A program made the translations under genes and the position numbers. From Nostoc flagelliforme FACHB-838 (lineage in GTDB: Bacteria > Cyanobacteriota > Cyanobacteriia > Cyanobacteriales > Nostocaceae): DNA of 64,000 nucleotides. Below are positions 34,937-42,648 of the stretch, piece after piece. Position 1 is the stretch's first letter, and every line of letters begins with the position of its first letter. The stretch covers positions 1-64,000 of the forward strand of contig NZ_JACJSI010000033.1 of NCBI RefSeq assembly GCF_014698065.1, in the 5' to 3' direction. Below the pieces are notes generated by a model. The model was not told the DNA's origin. It did no database searches and saw nothing but the letters and a program-made list of their open reading frames with translations.

Positions 34937-35125
34937 ATGACAACTACCCTAAACTCATTTGAAAATGCTGGGGCAACAAATCTTGAAGAAGCCATTATTG
35001 AAGCCATTACTGAAGCCCGCACAACTTGTGAGGTAGATGGCACTGATTCTGCTGGTTGTGCCGTAGCCTGGGATATTGTGGAAGAATTACAAGCTGAAAA
35101 AGCGGATCAACAGCAAGCAAAATAA
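34937..35125 (+). CDS. Short CP12-like protein lacking C-terminal loop
   Basis: A 62-aa protein matching the N-terminal half of CP12: helical EEAIIEAITEARTTCEVDG, then SAGCAVAWDIVEELQAEKA, which carries the AWD-VEEL core motif and the N-terminal Cys pair (Cys32 and Cys41). Standard CP12 continues for another 15-20 residues to a C-terminal Cys pair that binds GAPDH; here the protein ends at QQQAK. CP12 controls the Calvin cycle by tying GAPDH to phosphoribulokinase under oxidising conditions. With only the AWD region kept, this form may bind PRK or other partners but probably not clamp GAPDH. Confidence 0.8.
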   Translation: MTTTLNSFENAGATNLEEAIIEAITEARTTCEVDGTDSAGCAVAWDIVEELQAEKADQQQAK

Positions 35126-35193
35126 AAGAAAACCTCTTTGGAAAATTACTGCGATCACCATCCAGATTCTGTAGAGTGTCTAATCTACGACGT

Positions 35194-36012
35194 TTAATTC
35201 TTCCGTAAATCAGTTGTTGCTGATTGCGTTATTTGCTTAATTGCTTCTAAATCAGGTGGTGGCGTTTCACTTTCCATTCCCAACCACAAAAGATATTCAA
35301 TATTCCCAGCAGGGCCAGTGATCGGCGACCAAGTTAAGCCTTTGTATTTCCATCCTAATTCGTGGGCTGTTTGCAACACCTGAAAAATGGCATCAGCTTG
35401 GTCGTTTGGATCGCGCACAACACCTTTTTTACCCACACGGGATCTGCCGACTTCAAACTGTGGCTTAACTAACAATACAGCTTCTCGGTTAGCTTGAGTT
35501 AGTTGCCACAAAGCAGGCAGAATTTTTGTTAAAGAAATAAACGATACATCGACCACCGCCAAATCAGGAATCGGGTCATTTTCTCTATATAACTCATCTG
35601 GTCGTAGTTGCCGTAAGTTGGTGCGTTCCCGTAAAATCACCCGCGAATCATTTCGCAACCGCCAGTCAACTTGTCCGTAACCAACATCAATACCGTAAAC
35701 TAGTTTTGCTCCAGCTTGTAAGAGACAATCAGTAAAACCACCAGTAGAAATCCCACCATCTAAACAAATGCGCTCTACTACGGGAATGGCAAATACTGAT
35801 AAAGCTTTGAAGAGTTTTTCACCGCCTCTAGAAACAAAAGGCGATCGCTCTTTAATATTTATTTGAGCAGTAATATCAACTTCTGTACCAGGTTTATCAA
35901 CTAACTGCTGATTAACAGTAACTTCCCCCGCCTGAATTAGCCGTTGTGCTAAAGCGCGAGAAGAACATAAATTTAACTCTACTAATAGTGTGTCGAGTCG
36001 CTGTTTAGCCAA
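35194..36012 (-). CDS. tlyA: TlyA-family rRNA 2'-O-methyltransferase
   Basis: A 272-aa protein with an N-terminal S4 RNA-binding domain (RLDTLLVELNLCSSRALAQR, residues about 4-60) and an FtsJ-like SAM-binding methyltransferase domain (CLDGGISTGGFTDCLLQAGA, then DLAVVDVSFISLTKILPAL, and LLVKPQFEVGR with the catalytic Lys). This is the layout of TlyA, which 2'-O-methylates cytidines in 16S/23S rRNA; homologues are often labelled haemolysin A. It ends the gene pair with the DUF29 gene, whose stop codon abuts its start. Confidence 0.9.
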   Translation of the reverse strand: MAKQRLDTLLVELNLCSSRALAQRLIQAGEVTVNQQLVDKPGTEVDITAQINIKERSPFVSRGGEKLFKALSVFAIPVVERICLDGGISTGGFTDCLLQAGAKLVYGIDVGYGQVDWRLRNDSRVILRERTNLRQLRPDELYRENDPIPDLAVVDVSFISLTKILPALWQLTQANREAVLLVKPQFEVGRSRVGKKGVVRDPNDQADAIFQVLQTAHELGWKYKGLTWSPITGPAGNIEYLLWLGMESETPPPDLEAIKQITQSATTDLRKN

Positions 36013-36447
36013 TTAATTAGACTCTCCTGGTAAAATTAAAGCCAAAGCACGATTGATAATTTCTTCTTGGTTAACCAGCTTTTCTAATTCTTGGGCTTCA
36101 TAACGGCCTTCTTCTACTTCTAAGGAAGCCTCATCAATGGCATTTAAATAGGCTTCTGCTAAGATTTCTAACAATTCTTCTGGCGTAAGATAATAACCCC
36201 CCGCTTTACGCCGCTTATTTTCCCGTTGAATTTCCCGAACAGAATTCCGAATTGAGACTTCCCAAGAGCGAGTCGTGCGGTTTTCAGCTTGTTGTTTAAT
36301 CAGATGCAATAGCAAAATCACTGCATAGCTACGAATCGTTTTGATGATGTCATTTCGGCTCATTTCTGTTAATTCTTCAACTATAATCAATGCTCCTTGA
36401 ACATCGCCTTTAACAAGTAAGTCTTTTAAAGTCAATAATTCTTCCAT
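36013..36447 (-). CDS. DUF29-like protein
   Basis: About 144 aa, highly helical and acidic, resembling the cyanobacterial DUF29 group: MEELLTLKDLLVKGDVQGAL, EMSRNDIIKTIRSYAVILLL, and LTPEELLEILAEAYLNAIDE. The frame is open 8 codons further (to 36471), but ATG 36447 is preceded by GAGG at a good distance and gives the family-like start. It sits immediately upstream of tlyA with no gap, so they are co-transcribed. Function unknown; DUF29 genes often occur as multicopy accessory genes in cyanobacteria. Confidence 0.7.
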   Translation of the reverse strand: MEELLTLKDLLVKGDVQGALIIVEELTEMSRNDIIKTIRSYAVILLLHLIKQQAENRTTRSWEVSIRNSVREIQRENKRRKAGGYYLTPEELLEILAEAYLNAIDEASLEVEEGRYEAQELEKLVNQEEIINRALALILPGESN

Positions 36448-36585
36448 AATCAGCGCCTCAAACATGGGCAACTTCTATTGTGGCTTATGGCGGTTCTAGT
36501 TCAGATAAGATAAGCTAATGCGTTTAATGTATGAGCGATCGCTACTTAATCTATTATTCTTTGGAAATACACAATATCAAGATAA

Positions 36586-37068
36586 TTAAGATACAGCAAA
36601 ATCCGTGTATTGTCGTAGTTCAGCTGGATGGAAACCTAAGACAATATCTTCGCGCAAAATACCTGCTTCTAATAATGCCTCTGCTACTGGCTGCGAAGTA
36701 CCATCATATTGAATCCACACTTTATCATTAATAATATCTATATGTACCACCGAACCATGTATGCGGCGCACTCCATCCCAACCGATATGTAACACTTCGT
36801 AGTCATAATTAAACATTAAAACAAATTTTTGCTTAGGTAAAACTAACATAGGTAGATATATAGGATGATCATCCCATTTCTTCTTTTTTTCACCTTTTTG
36901 ATAGCAAATAATTAACGTTGGAACATCAGGATATTTCTCTTTAGCTTCTAATGACCACCTACCTGAGCCGAAGCCAAACATCCATTCAAAAGGGTCTTTT
37001 CTCGTCATATCTAATCCTTGATTATTATTTCTTTCACCTCTACGAACATTTAAACGACCCTTTGCCAT
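36586..37068 (-). CDS. Chimera of unknown N-terminal region and XisI domain
   Basis: The last 75 or so residues (YEVLHIGWDGVRRIHGSVVH, then NDKVWIQYDGTSQPVAEALL, EDIVLGFHPAELRQYTDFAV) are the core and C-terminus of XisI; compare the intact copy at 61856-62191. The first 85 residues (MAKGRLNVRRGERNNNQ, DPFEWMFGFGSGRWSLEAKE, and so on) are not XisI-like and I do not recognise them. The frame stays open a further 84 codons upstream to 37320 with protein-like sequence, so the ATG at 37068 may be internal and the 5' part decayed. No xisH is adjacent. It may be a true fusion or a deletion that joined two genes. Confidence 0.6.
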   Translation of the reverse strand: MAKGRLNVRRGERNNNQGLDMTRKDPFEWMFGFGSGRWSLEAKEKYPDVPTLIICYQKGEKKKKWDDHPIYLPMLVLPKQKFVLMFNYDYEVLHIGWDGVRRIHGSVVHIDIINDKVWIQYDGTSQPVAEALLEAGILREDIVLGFHPAELRQYTDFAVS

Positions 37069-37575
37069 ACCTTTTGATTTTATATCTGTTAATCCTTTGA
37101 TAATACGTTTATCTTCCCATTTTTCCGAGAGGACATAATGACTTTTTGTATAATTGAGTCTTTTAATGATTAAGTCTATATCAACTTCATAATATTGATT
37201 ATTATCTTTGTAATTTATTAAAAGGTTCTCAATTTCTTTGAAATTATCCTCGATTTCATCTTTTTTATAGGCTGGACTTTGAGGAGTCGAAGAAAAGCCG
37301 CACCGTGCAGAAATTCTAGATCATTAATACTCATAGAACTATTGCCAAAAATTATTTATATCAATAATAAACATCATAAGAGTATGTATAAAATTTTTCC
37401 AGTACTTACTTTCGTTGTAATACAATTAATTTTTCAGACGACAAATAGTTTCTTGCATTAAGAAAAGTAAACGCACCTTGCCAATCAAGCCAAAGTGCGA
37501 TATTTGTTAAGCCCGCTTACGCGAACTTTGTTTGTTTTGTATAGTTCTACGATTTCTAATCACCAAGACTAGATG

Positions 37576-38085
37576 CTAAATATCCTGTTCGCTCAACTCG
37601 CGTGTGATGTGATCAAATGGTTCATCCACAAAAGCAGTATTAACCACACCTGCTGCTGCCACTTGTTCCTTAATCAGATCCTTAAGAATTTGGACACCAC
37701 GAACTGTAGGCCCAATAGGTACTCCTAAAGAATTGTAAGTTTCCCGTAGCCCTTGTAGCACACGCTCATCCAATACATTCGTGTTTCCAGCAACTAACGC
37801 ATAGGTGGCATAGCGCAGATAGTAGTCCATATCCCGCAGACAAGCTGCATACCGACGAGTTGTATAAGCATTTCCACCGGGACGAATCAATTCTGGCAGT
37901 TCTTCAAATAACTTTAAACCAGCTTGCTTGACAAGTGCAGCTGCATTAGAGTTTATCGCCGCCGCCGCTTGTACTCGTGCTGTACCACTGTCAAAGTAAG
38001 ACTTCAGGCTATCGATCGCATTCCGGTCAAAATACCGACCAGCTAAGTCATAATTCTTAATTAAACTTGTTACTGCATCGCGCAT
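37576..38085 (-). CDS. apcF: Allophycocyanin beta-18 subunit
   Basis: A phycobilisome core component, 169 aa, replacing an ApcB in the basal core cylinder near the membrane linker ApcE. Seen: MRDAVTSLIKNYDLAGRYFD, conserved NAAALVKQAG, the chromophore segment RRYAACLRDMDYYLRYATYA (Cys binds phycocyanobilin), and GLRETYNSLGVPIGPTV. ATG 38085 is chosen over an in-frame ATG five codons upstream because it yields the standard ApcF start and length. It is divergent from glnA with a 358-bp shared promoter region; the apcF-glnA pairing is, to my knowledge, also seen in Anabaena. Confidence 0.95.
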   Translation of the reverse strand: MRDAVTSLIKNYDLAGRYFDRNAIDSLKSYFDSGTARVQAAAAINSNAAALVKQAGLKLFEELPELIRPGGNAYTTRRYAACLRDMDYYLRYATYALVAGNTNVLDERVLQGLRETYNSLGVPIGPTVRGVQILKDLIKEQVAAAGVVNTAFVDEPFDHITRELSEQDI

Positions 38086-38304
38086 TCTTTTTTCTCCCAA
38101 TCCTTGCTATTTATGGTTTGATATTTATTTGGCTGCACTTATGCACCAGTAAATTTTTGTGCTATTTAAATATAGATTCGGCACAAAAACAATCTATCCA
38201 CTATTTAAGGATTCTATGCCAAAGTTGACCCCTATGTGATGAACTTTCCAGTTTTGTACAGATGATCGCTGAAAGGTTAATATAACCTGATAATCCAGAT
38301 ATCT

Positions 38305-38347
38305 GTAGCACAAATTACAAAATCCGCTAATGTCTAGTATTTAAGAT
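38305..38347 (+). promoter_or_regulatory. NtcA-activated promoter of glnA
   Basis: The canonical NtcA site GTAgcacaaatTAC (38305-38318) is followed after 23 bp by the -10 element TAAGAT (38342-38347). This is the class II NtcA promoter layout (GTA-N8-TAC, about 22 bp, TA-N3-T). The predicted start lies about 90 bp before the glnA ATG. Known biology: glnA is a main NtcA target in cyanobacteria under nitrogen limitation. Confidence 0.85.
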
Positions 38348-38443
38348 ATTTCTGGTGTGTCACGGCCTGATTGAGATCAGCAGGGTTAGGATGCAATGTA
38401 AGATTCTGGTTGACTTTAGGAAATTGGTAGACAAGGAGTAACA

Positions 38444-39865
38444 ATGACGACACCACAAGAACTCTTGAAGAGAATTCAAGATGAAAAAATTCAGCTAATT
38501 GATCTCAAATTCATCGATACAGTAGGGACTTGGCAGCACCTCACACTGTACCAAAACCAAATCGATGAGACTGCATTCACCGATGGCGTAGCTTTTGACG
38601 GTTCCAGCATTCGGGGTTGGAAAGCGATCAACGAATCGGACATGACGATGGTACTCGACCCTAACACTGCTTGGATCGACCCATTCATGGAAGTGCCAAC
38701 ACTAAGTATAATTTGTAGTATTAAAGACCCTCGCACGGGTGAACCGTACAACCGTTGCCCACGCGTTATTGCTCAAAAAGCAATAGATTACCTGGTTGCC
38801 AGTGGCATTGGTGATACAGCCTTCTTTGGCCCTGAAGCTGAGTTTTTTATCTTTGATAGTGCTAGGTTTGCCCAAACTGCTAACGAAGGCTACTACTTCT
38901 TAGACTCCGAAGAAGGTGCTTGGAATTCCGGTAAAGCCGGTACAGATCAAAAACCCAACTTGGGTTACAAACCACGCTTCAAAGAAGGTTACTTCCCAGT
39001 CGCACCGACGGATTCTTTCCAAGATATCCGTACAGAGATGCTGTTAACAATGGCAGAATTAGGTGTGCCCATTGAAAAGCATCACCACGAAGTTGCTACT
39101 GGTGGTCAGTGCGAACTAGGTTTCCGTTTTGGTAAGTTGATCGAAGCAGCTGACTGGTTGATGACTTACAAATATGTCATCAAGAATGTTGCTAAGAAAT
39201 ACGGTAAAACTGTCACCTTCATGCCAAAACCGATTTTTGGCGATAACGGTTCGGGAATGCACTGTCACCAGTCCATCTGGAGGGACGGCCAACCTCTGTT
39301 TGCAGGTGATAAGTATGCTGGTTTGAGCGATATGGCGTTGTACTACATTGGTGGTCTTCTCAGACACGCACCAGCACTGTTGGCAATTACCAACCCCAGC
39401 ACCAACTCATACAAGCGCCTAGTACCTGGTTATGAAGCTCCTGTAAACTTGGCTTACTCTGAAGGAAACCGTTCTGCTTCTATCCGTATTCCTCTATCTG
39501 GTAAGAACCCCAAAGCCAAGCGTTTAGAATTCCGTTGTCCAGATGCTACATCTAACCCCTACTTGGCATTTGCTGCAATGCTTTGTGCTGGTATGGATGG
39601 CATCAAAAACAAAATCCATCCTGGTGAACCCTTAGATAAGAATATCTATGAACTATCTCCAGAGGAGCTTGCAAAAGTTCCCTCAACTCCAAGTTCTTTA
39701 GAACTCGCGTTGCAAGCATTAGAAAACGATCACGGTTTCTTGACAGAATCAGGCGTTTTCACGGAAGACTTTATCGAAAATTGGATTGACTACAAGCTTA
39801 ACGAAACCAAGCAGTTACAGCTACGTCCTCATCCCTACGAGTTTTACCTCTACTACGATGCTTAA
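38444..39865 (+). CDS. glnA: Glutamine synthetase type I
   Basis: Condenses glutamate, ammonia and ATP to glutamine; the entry point of ammonium in cyanobacteria. 473 aa, a normal GSI length. Seen: [11 protein letters not shown] (beta-grasp signature), the Glu-rich metal site [23 protein letters not shown] (ATP-binding signature), NRSASIRIP and [20 protein letters not shown]. Preceded by AAGGAG. It is flanked upstream by an NtcA promoter, downstream by a strong terminator and by the opposite-strand gene gifA, which encodes its protein inhibitor. Cyanobacterial GSI is controlled by such inactivating factors rather than by adenylylation. Confidence 0.98.
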   Translation: MTTPQELLKRIQDEKIQLIDLKFIDTVGTWQHLTLYQNQIDETAFTDGVAFDGSSIRGWKAINESDMTMVLDPNTAWIDPFMEVPTLSIICSIKDPRTGEPYNRCPRVIAQKAIDYLVASGIGDTAFFGPEAEFFIFDSARFAQTANEGYYFLDSEEGAWNSGKAGTDQKPNLGYKPRFKEGYFPVAPTDSFQDIRTEMLLTMAELGVPIEKHHHEVATGGQCELGFRFGKLIEAADWLMTYKYVIKNVAKKYGKTVTFMPKPIFGDNGSGMHCHQSIWRDGQPLFAGDKYAGLSDMALYYIGGLLRHAPALLAITNPSTNSYKRLVPGYEAPVNLAYSEGNRSASIRIPLSGKNPKAKRLEFRCPDATSNPYLAFAAMLCAGMDGIKNKIHPGEPLDKNIYELSPEELAKVPSTPSSLELALQALENDHGFLTESGVFTEDFIENWIDYKLNETKQLQLRPHPYEFYLYYDA

Positions 39866-39901
39866 TGAAGAGTCGTATCTAACTAAAAAGTAATAAATTT
39901 T

Positions 39902-39932
39902 GCCACCCTAAATTAGAGGGTGGCTTTTTTTT
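39902..39932 (+). terminator. glnA terminator
   Basis: Perfect hairpin: GCCACCCT, an AAATTAG loop, AGGGTGGC, then eight T. It lies 37 bp after the glnA stop and before the convergent gifA. A clear Rho-independent terminator. Confidence 0.9.
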
Positions 39933-39988
39933 CCAAAGTTGTCAGTTGAGACATTCAATCAAAAAATCCAACTTATGACTTCTGAAAC

Positions 39989-40189
39989 TTAGCTCATAGA
40001 AGCGTGGCTGGGGCCATAGATCATCCGACTACTAGCATCTACCTTCCCTTGAATTGGGTTCCAGTAGTGAGATACTTCTTCAGGAAGACCAAGCTCTTGT
40101 GCAGCCCGCATCAGCATTGATTGTTGGCGATTCTTGACTTGCTGATGTTCACGCACCATCAACGCACGAGATTTATCTGCGATAGACAT
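39989..40189 (-). CDS. gifA: Glutamine synthetase inactivating factor IF7-type
   Basis: A 66-aa basic protein that binds and inactivates glutamine synthetase when nitrogen is plentiful. Seen: SRALMVREHQQVKNRQQSML, the conserved IF7 core with its Arg/Lys residues, and the QGKVDAS ... SHASMS C-terminus seen in IF7 proteins. ATG 40189 is preferred over 40195: it gives the usual MS start and a better distance from the AGAGGA ribosome site. It lies convergent to glnA, as in Anabaena. An NtcA site overlaps its promoter in a repressing position, so expression should rise when NtcA is inactive. Confidence 0.92.
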   Translation of the reverse strand: MSIADKSRALMVREHQQVKNRQQSMLMRAAQELGLPEEVSHYWNPIQGKVDASSRMIYGPSHASMS

Positions 40190-40242
40190 AACCATAGTCC
40201 TCTCTATTCGTGAATATATAATTTTTGATTTCTCTATAAACT

Positions 40243-40273
40243 AGTATAGCGAAAGTTCTGTAACATAAGCTAC
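40243..40273 (-). promoter_or_regulatory. gifA promoter with repressing NtcA site
   Basis: On the minus strand a -10 box TATACT (40243-40248) lies 11 bp from a full NtcA site GTAacataagcTAC (40260-40273). The site covers the -35 region, centred near -30 from the expected start, where a bound regulator blocks RNA polymerase. Known biology: gif genes are NtcA-repressed. Confidence 0.8.
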
Positions 40274-40477
40274 TTTTTATAAAAGTTTATATTTACCTTT
40301 GCTGACAATATCAGGTATTTTTCCCCAAAGCTCGAAAAATCTTCCCTAATCTACCGTTGATGGCTAAAATCATCTGGCTTCAGATTTGTCTCACCTCGGA
40401 GCCTTTACCTTTCCAACAGTAGGTGATTTTTTCGTTACAATTATTTACATAGAAGTATCAAAACTTGAGCTATTTTT
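40274..40477 (+). other. Leader of methyltransferase gene with possible RNA hairpin
   Basis: No gene. At about 40392-40426, CACCT ... AGGTG arms with an inner GGA/TCC pairing are followed by ATTTTTTCG, giving a terminator-like or attenuator-like structure on the plus strand, about 50 bp before the methyltransferase ATG. The stem is short; low confidence. Confidence 0.3.
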
Positions 40478-41536
40478 ATGCCTGAGAGTTTAACTAAGCT
40501 GACTTATCAAACCTTTCAGCAGGGCAAAAATTACTTTGGTCTGGCTCACAAAATATTAAGTTCACGGTTGATGAACCTGGTATATCCGACACTTGAACAA
40601 AAGACCAAACCCATCTCAAATGAGCTTTTACTCAAACTTCAACAGAGATTGAATCAGTTGCTGGAAACAGACTGGCAAGACACCCAAAAAGGTGTATACC
40701 CGGAAAGTCTGCTGTTTGACAACCCTTGGGATGATTTTTTGCGCTACTATCCTTTGTTATGGCTAGATTCCCCTCAAATATGGGAGCGGGTTCAACAACA
40801 GAATTACCAAGATTTTTCGCCCGAAATTGACACAGATGGTTATCCCAGCTACTACGTGCAGAACTTCCATCACCAAAGCGATGGCTACTTGAGTGACTTG
40901 TCAGCTAATTTATATGACTTACAAGTAGAAATTCTTTTTGGTGGGGCAGCTGATCCAATGCGGCGGCGGATTCTCGCTCCCCTTAAGCAAGGGCTGAAAG
41001 CAATTGATTCGGTTGCACCACGGCAAACCCGTATTTTGGATGTAGCTTGTGGAACTGGGCGGACTTTGAAGTTAATTCGGGCAGCATTGCCGCAAGCATC
41101 TCTGTTTGGTACGGATTTGTCACCAGCTTATTTGCGTAAAGCAAATGAGCTACTATCCCAAATTCCAGGAGAATTGCCGCAACTTTTACAAGCGAATGCC
41201 GAAGAGTTACCCTATCTAGATAACTATTTTCATGCTGTAACTTCTGTTTTTCTCTTCCATGAGTTACCAGCGATCGCACGTCAAAGTATTATTGAGCAAT
41301 GCTTCCGGGTGACAAAACCAGGAGGAGTCTTTATTATCTGTGACTCAATTCAGTTGAGTGATTCACCTGAGTTGGAACATATAATGAATTCTTTTCCCGA
41401 AACTTTCCATGAACCCTATTACAGGCATTACACCACTGATAACTTGCTAGAACGTTTACAGAGAGTAGGCTTTGAGAATATTGAGACGCAAGTCCATTTT
41501 ATGAGTAAGTATTTCATTGCTCATAAGCCAGCTTGA
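40478..41536 (+). CDS. Class I SAM-dependent methyltransferase
   Basis: A 352-aa protein. The C-terminal half is a UbiE/Methyltransf_11-type fold: RILDVACGTGRTLKLIRAA (SAM-binding glycine motif, about residues 185-203), LFGTDLSPAYLRKANELL, ANAEELPYLDNYFHAVTSVF and KPGGVFIICDSIQ. The N-terminal 150 residues are helical with aromatic clusters (DDFLRYYPLLWLDSPQIWER) and may bind a hydrophobic substrate. The target is unknown. It stays in the conserved glnA-hetR neighbourhood and ends at a strong terminator. Confidence 0.88.
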   Translation: MPESLTKLTYQTFQQGKNYFGLAHKILSSRLMNLVYPTLEQKTKPISNELLLKLQQRLNQLLETDWQDTQKGVYPESLLFDNPWDDFLRYYPLLWLDSPQIWERVQQQNYQDFSPEIDTDGYPSYYVQNFHHQSDGYLSDLSANLYDLQVEILFGGAADPMRRRILAPLKQGLKAIDSVAPRQTRILDVACGTGRTLKLIRAALPQASLFGTDLSPAYLRKANELLSQIPGELPQLLQANAEELPYLDNYFHAVTSVFLFHELPAIARQSIIEQCFRVTKPGGVFIICDSIQLSDSPELEHIMNSFPETFHEPYYRHYTTDNLLERLQRVGFENIETQVHFMSKYFIAHKPA

Positions 41537-41582
41537 GAAAAAACCTTCTCATTCCCTTATCTTTAAATAAACTTTACCTAAA

Positions 41583-41614
41583 AAGGGCAAATGCAAAATT
41601 TTGCATCTGCCCTT
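41583..41614 (+). terminator. Methyltransferase gene terminator
   Basis: Long inverted repeat AAGGGCAAATGCAAAA / TTTTGCATCTGCCCTT (one mismatch) 46 bp after the stop codon. Works as a terminator stem though no long T run follows on the plus strand. Confidence 0.65.
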
Positions 41615-42313
41615 GGGTGTAGAATTAAAATAAATAAGATGATCTAGTGCGATCTTTCTTAATATTTATTTTGTCGGGAGCCATCTGTGAGGAGAATCAA
41701 CCAAGGGGCAAGAGTAGCTCAGGAATAGTAAGATTTTTTGGCAAATACAATAAACCTATACTACTTGTGCAAATCCATCTGCTAGAAAAGCTCAGATGAA
41801 ACGAAAGAGATTTTATACTTCGGCAAAGGACGCTAAACAAACGTCGGAGCGAAGATCAATTAGTTGCTATCTAGATAACCATCTACTAAATGTATGAGAA
41901 CAAAACCTATTGGACAATAAAGTAAAGTTGCCTTAAGACTGTTTCCTCAACAAGCAAAATGTCTAAATTAGATGTGCTTTAGATTAACTGATAGTCTAAG
42001 TAACATCTATTTCTAGAGCCGTTGGAGATTAAGACGTAGAGCTTTTCAGGAATATGAGCAACAGTTGTGTAGCTTTTGAGGAGTTGGTAATGGTGTTGAT
42101 CAAGGCACTTAATTTGATTTGCGTTTTGATCGGCAGGATTGATGCCAACTATATATACAAAGCTTGCAGTTGAAATACTAAGCCATCGCTGAAGATTTTA
42201 GTGTGTCAACTGTATATATCTCTGCCAGAAAAGCTGTGTTCAAGATGTCAGCACAACATCGTGTTTTCTGGTAATTGTGTTCCTTTAGGAAAAGAGGCAT
42301 TACCCGACGGTAG
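41615..42313. other. Intergenic region downstream of patX
   Basis: About 700 bp without a gene that I can support. Both strands are full of stops. It may hold the patX 3' untranslated region or an unrecognised RNA; no repeat or motif stands out. Confidence 0.4.
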
Positions 42314-42541
42314 TTAAACCACAACATAGATATTTCCGAATTTTTGTGTCACTTCTCTGCGCCCACTACCGCGATGACGTGGCGCATCATCTGAAGCTTG
42401 TTCAGATGCCGCCGAGAGCCACTGTTCCGAAGCAGGCGTGGAAGGCAGCCCATAGGATAAGTGATTGGCCATTGCTTGGCAGTTAGAAGCTAAGGGGCCG
42501 AACACCAGACTCGAGACTAAAAGTGAAATGGCAGCACGCAT
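42314..42541 (-). CDS. patX: PatX heterocyst-inhibitory peptide precursor
   Basis: A 75-aa precursor. Residues 1-23 form a signal peptide (MRAAISLLVSSLVFGPLAS, cleavage near CQA), and residues 56-61 read HRGSGR, containing the RGSGR pentapeptide that PatS-type signals use to inhibit HetR. PatX proteins, defined by a signal peptide plus an RG(S/T)GR motif, occur in filamentous cyanobacteria with HetR. In Anabaena patX lies between glnA and hetR, as here. A DIF-type promoter box TCCGGA lies 58 bp upstream. The released peptide is thought to move between cells and suppress differentiation of neighbours. Confidence 0.88.
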   Translation of the reverse strand: MRAAISLLVSSLVFGPLASNCQAMANHLSYGLPSTPASEQWLSAASEQASDDAPRHRGSGRREVTQKFGNIYVVV

Positions 42542-42576
42542 AGCAGATGTCTATTTTGGAACTCTCCACTTCACTG

Positions 42577-42604
42577 ATACTTAGCTTTTTGATTAATATC
42601 CGGA
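42577..42604 (-). promoter_or_regulatory. Candidate DIF-type promoter of patX
   Basis: TCCGGA at 42599-42604, followed on the minus strand after 16 bp by a -10-like AAGTAT (42577-42582). TCCGGA near -35 is the motif described for promoters activated in differentiating cells of Anabaena (DIF class). Spacing and gene identity fit; start site not shown. Confidence 0.65.
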
Positions 42605-42648
42605 CAATTCATCAAAAAGTATTCTGTTTTACTGAAAATAAACTCTTC

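Noticed and set aside
37279..37461. 60-codon plus-strand frame
   Set aside because: Overlaps the upstream extension of the XisI chimera and has no ribosome site or protein-like pattern.
40196..40260. Glutamine riboswitch in the gifA leader
   Set aside because: Such riboswitches control some gif genes, but the leader here is about 45 nt and shows no matching core; NtcA control explains regulation.
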